Below, in pieces: positions 61,251 through 64,000 of a stretch of DNA of 64,000 nucleotides. How positions within the stretch are numbered: the stretch's first letter is position 1; each line of letters starts with the position of its first letter. The stretch spans positions 220,193 to 284,192 of the forward strand of contig CATKXV010000002.1 in assembly GCA_949840955.1 (NCBI GenBank), given 5' to 3'. Source of the DNA: an uncultured Anaeroplasmataceae bacterium (GTDB lineage Bacteria > Bacillota_I > Bacilli_A > Acholeplasmatales > Anaeroplasmataceae). A program made the translations under genes and the position numbers. Below the pieces are notes generated by a model. It searched no databases. It was given only the letters and a program-made list of their open reading frames with translations, and was not told the origin of the DNA.

Positions 61251-63822
61251 TATGCAGATGAATACAGCTATAGCCTATTGTAAGAAAAATTCTTATAAGC
61301 TACCTCGATTGATTTTTATCGTATTTATTTTCTTGTTTTGCTTTGTTCCTTTATTGTCCTTATTGTTTCGTATGGGGTCTGAGGACCTTTCCTTTGTATT
61401 TCATGATTCCAACTTTTATACAGCTTTAGCTAACACATTGGTGTATAGTGCTATTTCGGCCTTTTTAGCAGTTCTTTGTGCTATTATCTGTGCGTATTTA
61501 TTAAATCGATCTACCCTTCGCTTGAAAAATGTTTTTGTTCTTTTATTGACCTTACCTATGCTTGTTCCAACATTATCTATTGGATTAGGAACCAGAACCC
61601 TTTTTGGTGTAAATGGGTTTCTTGATAAAGTATTTCATATTCAAATCGATGGTTTAGGGATGCTGGATTTAATTGTTGGATCCTTTGTTGTTGCTTTTCC
61701 ACCAGTATTCTTGATTATTTATGATGCGTTAAAATATGAAAGTAAGGCACATTACGATGCTGCTAAAATTTTAGGGGTCTCTGATTTTAGACAATTTATT
61801 CGAATCACATTACCCTATTTAAAAGTTCCTATTATTTCTGCCTTTTTTGCTGGAATGTCTTTAGTCTTTTCAGATTATGGAGTTCCAATGGAGGTGGCAG
61901 GGAAAATGAAAACATTACCGATGTATCTTTATGAACAGGTGTTTTCTACCTTTCAATATGGAAGAGCTGCCTTAGTCGGATTATTTTTGCTGATTCCTGC
62001 AATGGTATCCTTTGGATTTGATTTATTTATGAAGGATGAATCTATTGTTGAAACTGGAAATCAATTGATCCAGCCTAAAAAAGCCTTTAATATAATATCA
62101 GCAATTATTTTAATTGTCTTTGCGTTTGTATTATTTGTACCTCAATTATGCTTTGTGGTCTTAGCCTTTGTTAAGGCCTTTCCGAATCAAATTCAATTTA
62201 CGTTAGATAATTTTAAAAAAATAGGCTTAACAACGGCAGGAATTTCTATTCAGGATGCTATTAAAAATTCTTTGCTAATGTCTTTTCTTACAGGAATCAT
62301 TGGTACAGTCTTAGCTTATTTTTCAGCTTACTATACAACAAGAATTTCAGGTAAAACGGGAAAAGTATTGCATTTGCTTTCTATTGCATCTATAGCAATT
62401 CCAGGAATTGTTTTAGGTATTGGATATATCTTTGTTTTTAAAAATACAAAAGGCTTTTTCTATGGCACTATTTTTATTTTAATTGTTGTAAATACTGTGC
62501 ATTTTTTTGGGTCGCCTTACCTTTTGGCAAAAAATTGCTTGACAAAAATCAATCAAGATTATGAAATTGTCGGAGGAACTATCGGAGTTTCTAAATTTAC
62601 GATACTAGTAAAGGTATTACTTCCAAACTCCATTTCTACGCTACTAGAAATGTTTATATATTATTTTGTAAACTCAATGGTCACAATTTCCGCAGTAGGC
62701 TTTTTATGTACCTTTAATAATCAGCCCCTATCTATCTTGATTTCTACCTATGATAAATCTAGCAACTATGAAATGCAGGCCGTTGTATCAGTAATTATTT
62801 TAATGATCAATGTTGTTTTTAAAATGGGATTCATTGTTTTAAACAATAGAATTAATGTAAAAAGAGAAAGAATTAAGGAGGACACAATTATGGAACCACT
62901 TACGAGATATCAATTTGAATTATTGACTTATATAGATAAGAATGGGAAGAAGAAATATTCCCAACGTACCCTATCCGATATGCTAGCTATATCCTTAGGA
63001 ACAATTAATAAGACACTTGCCGAATTGCAGGAATATAATTATCTTCAGCTAGATGTAAATAATGAATTTTCTGTAACAGAGGACGGCTATAAGGCTTTAG
63101 AGCCATATCGGGTAAAGCGTGCTATTATTTTAGCAGCAGGCTTTGGATCTAGACTTGCTCCAGTAACGTTAAATACGCCTAAGCCTTTAGTAGAGGTGAA
63201 TGGGAAAAGAATTATAGATACCTTATTAGATGCATTGATTGAAAAAGGAATTGAGGATATTTATATTGTTCGAGGATATAAGAAGGATAAATTTGATGAG
63301 CTATTACCTAAATATCCTACATTACATTTTATAGACAATGAGATGTTTAATGTAACAAATAATATTTCCTCTTTAATTAAAGCATTAAATTATATTGATT
63401 GTTGTTATATTTGTGAAGCAGATTTGTTAATTTCAAATAAGGACTTAATTAGAAAATATGAATTTACAACGAACTATTTAGGCTGCAAAGTAAACGAAAC
63501 AGATGATTGGTGTTTTACAAAAAAAGGAAAATACATCTCACAATATCAAATGGGAGGAGAGGACTGCTATTTAGCCTATGGAATATCCTATTGGAATGAA
63601 GCAGATTCTCAAAAATTGAAGGCAGATCTTCCTAAAATGTTTTCCTCTAGAGGAGGTAAGGAGGCCTTTTGGGATTTTGTTGCTTTAAAGCAATATAAAA
63701 AGAAATATCAAATTGAAATTAGAGAATGTGGTAAATTCGACATTGAAGAAATTGATAATTTTAGTGAGCTTGTAGCGTTGGATCCATCCTATGCTGAATA
63801 TCCTGGACATAACGAATTTTAA
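61243..63822 (+). CDS. Fusion: FbpB/PhnUV-like double permease + winged helix + nucleotidyltransferase
   Basis: 859 codons in one frame. Residues 1-545 are a double-length permease with about 12 membrane helices and two EAA loops (YDAAKILGVSDFRQFIRITLP and YEIVGGTIGVSKFTILVKVLLP). Residues 550-612 are a winged helix (YSQRTLSDMLAISLGTINKTLAELQEYNYLQL). Residues 613-859 are a nucleotidyltransferase with LAAGFGSRLAPVTLNTPKPLVEVNGKRIID and CEADLL, very close to the last domain of the 45158-47836 protein. Start TTG 61243 follows AGGAG by 5 bp and overlaps the ATPase gene; ATG 61252 is an alternative. Codon 550 is an ATG with its own perfect ribosome binding site, so a free cytoplasmic form is likely. 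Confidence 0.85.
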   Translation: MVNMQMNTAIAYCKKNSYKLPRLIFIVFIFLFCFVPLLSLLFRMGSEDLSFVFHDSNFYTALANTLVYSAISAFLAVLCAIICAYLLNRSTLRLKNVFVLLLTLPMLVPTLSIGLGTRTLFGVNGFLDKVFHIQIDGLGMLDLIVGSFVVAFPPVFLIIYDALKYESKAHYDAAKILGVSDFRQFIRITLPYLKVPIISAFFAGMSLVFSDYGVPMEVAGKMKTLPMYLYEQVFSTFQYGRAALVGLFLLIPAMVSFGFDLFMKDESIVETGNQLIQPKKAFNIISAIILIVFAFVLFVPQLCFVVLAFVKAFPNQIQFTLDNFKKIGLTTAGISIQDAIKNSLLMSFLTGIIGTVLAYFSAYYTTRISGKTGKVLHLLSIASIAIPGIVLGIGYIFVFKNTKGFFYGTIFILIVVNTVHFFGSPYLLAKNCLTKINQDYEIVGGTIGVSKFTILVKVLLPNSISTLLEMFIYYFVNSMVTISAVGFLCTFNNQPLSILISTYDKSSNYEMQAVVSVIILMINVVFKMGFIVLNNRINVKRERIKEDTIMEPLTRYQFELLTYIDKNGKKKYSQRTLSDMLAISLGTINKTLAELQEYNYLQLDVNNEFSVTEDGYKALEPYRVKRAIILAAGFGSRLAPVTLNTPKPLVEVNGKRIIDTLLDALIEKGIEDIYIVRGYKKDKFDELLPKYPTLHFIDNEMFNVTNNISSLIKALNYIDCCYICEADLLISNKDLIRKYEFTTNYLGCKVNETDDWCFTKKGKYISQYQMGGEDCYLAYGISYWNEADSQKLKADLPKMFSSRGGKEAFWDFVALKQYKKKYQIEIRECGKFDIEEIDNFSELVALDPSYAEYPGHNEF
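62890..63822 (+). CDS. Internal start: free winged helix-nucleotidyltransferase protein
   Basis: From ATG 62890 the same frame gives 310 residues: winged helix about 1-63 and LicC/PntC-like nucleotidyltransferase 64-310. AAGGAGG at 62875-62881 lies 8 bp upstream, as good as any site in the window, and the bases between are part of the permease end in frame. The simplest story is two genes whose stop codon has been lost. The enzyme would join CMP to a phosphorylated or phosphonate head group, perhaps the one imported by the transporter, for LicD. Substrate and regulation are inference. Confidence 0.72.
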   Translation: MEPLTRYQFELLTYIDKNGKKKYSQRTLSDMLAISLGTINKTLAELQEYNYLQLDVNNEFSVTEDGYKALEPYRVKRAIILAAGFGSRLAPVTLNTPKPLVEVNGKRIIDTLLDALIEKGIEDIYIVRGYKKDKFDELLPKYPTLHFIDNEMFNVTNNISSLIKALNYIDCCYICEADLLISNKDLIRKYEFTTNYLGCKVNETDDWCFTKKGKYISQYQMGGEDCYLAYGISYWNEADSQKLKADLPKMFSSRGGKEAFWDFVALKQYKKKYQIEIRECGKFDIEEIDNFSELVALDPSYAEYPGHNEF

Positions 63823-63954
63823 AGCATAGGCAAGAAAAATGTAATATAGAAAATAAGCCCAATAAAGTCGGTGCTCTAAATTTTGAAGTATGTGATAAAA
63901 AATAAAGCTTTAAGAAATAGAGTATGTAGCTATAAGAGGAAGAGTATGTCAAAA

Positions 63955-63985
63955 AAAACGGTCTAAAAAAATAGGCCGTTTTTAA
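63955..63985 (+). terminator. Terminator of the ABC transporter operon
   Basis: AAAACGGTCTA (63955-63965) pairs with TAGGCCGTTTT (63972-63982, one G-T pair), then TTTTT. It lies 133 bp after the stop; no gene is seen between. Confidence 0.75.
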
Positions 63986-64000
63986 ATGGTTAAAAACAAA

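Noticed and set aside
63946..63966. Tiny frame MSKKTV with AGAGGAAGAG upstream, running into the terminator hairpin.
   Set aside because: A six-codon frame can occur by chance, and no regulated gene follows inside the window, so I do not call an attenuator.
1..64000. Alternative genetic code (TGA as Trp), considered because of the AT richness.
   Set aside because: Several clear genes end in TGA (for example at 5184, 37537 and 41781) and Trp is always TGG.
1..64000. tRNA or rRNA genes.
   Set aside because: I saw no cloverleaf with a TTCGA arm or conserved rRNA segments in any gap between genes.

Overview
The window is about 32% GC by eye. Nearly every gene has a strong Shine-Dalgarno (AGGAGG-type) site, the promoters have clear TTGACA/TATAAT boxes, and the standard code is used (TGA is a stop). 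Lipoproteins, a BspA-like surface protein, GlmM/GlmU-like wall-precursor enzymes, LicD/LicA/LicC-type decoration enzymes and a cre-like site all point to a low-GC Gram-positive, host-associated member of the Bacillota, probably near the Erysipelotrichia or other Bacilli. I cannot place it more precisely without a search.

Left part, 1-24 kb, mostly minus strand. A partial lipoprotein with repeated aromatic WVWGG units runs off the left edge. Upstream of it is malQ, divergent from a LacI-family regulator. Next come a glmM gene and a GlmU-like gene whose uridyltransferase half has decayed. A three-gene two-component operon follows: an OmpR/SARP-type regulator, a LytS-type kinase with a 7TM sensor, and a second regulator that has lost its phosphorylated Asp. 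A BspA-like surface protein is split in two by an apparent frameshift. The regulator operon and the surface-protein operon share the same promoter element, so they are probably one regulon. Then come a Fic protein, ogt, an M16C peptidase, pth, prs, a dus gene and maf (housekeeping), and an AlbA/ATP-binding regulator flanked by 52-bp direct repeats.

Right part, 24-64 kb, mostly plus strand. After an ECF-type sigma factor and an orphan histidine kinase lies a very large surface polysaccharide region. It holds a phosphoglycosyl transferase (the priming enzyme) and a GDP-D-glycero-D-manno-heptose pathway (hddC-gmhB fusion, hddA, gmhA). It also holds a CDP-6-deoxyhexose pathway (rfbF, rfbG, a 3,5-epimerase-like protein and a reductase), UDP-galactofuranose synthesis (glf), at least seven glycosyltransferase-like genes, two Wzx flippases, two Wzy/ligase-like and two EpsG-like polymerases, and two LicD proteins. 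The duplicated flippase, polymerase and LicD genes, an acyltransferase relic at 39.5 kb and shifts in base composition suggest a mosaic of at least two gene sets.

The most unusual part is a decoration module. One 892-residue protein carries winged helix, LicC-like nucleotidyltransferase, LicA-like kinase, winged helix and nucleotidyltransferase domains in a row. At the right end, an FbpABC/PhnSTUV-like ABC transporter has its permease fused in frame to a winged helix plus a nucleotidyltransferase closely similar to the last domain of the giant protein. The joint keeps a perfect internal ribosome binding site. The promoter regions beside these two loci share a TGTTCA-N25-TGAACA inverted repeat with identical spacing, a candidate operator for the winged-helix domains. 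I infer a self-regulated system that imports or phosphorylates a small head group, activates it with CTP and hands it to LicD to decorate the polysaccharide. The head group could be phosphocholine, phosphoethanolamine, aminoethylphosphonate or something related; its identity is unknown. An ornithine cyclodeaminase-family protein and an amidohydrolase lie inside the same module.
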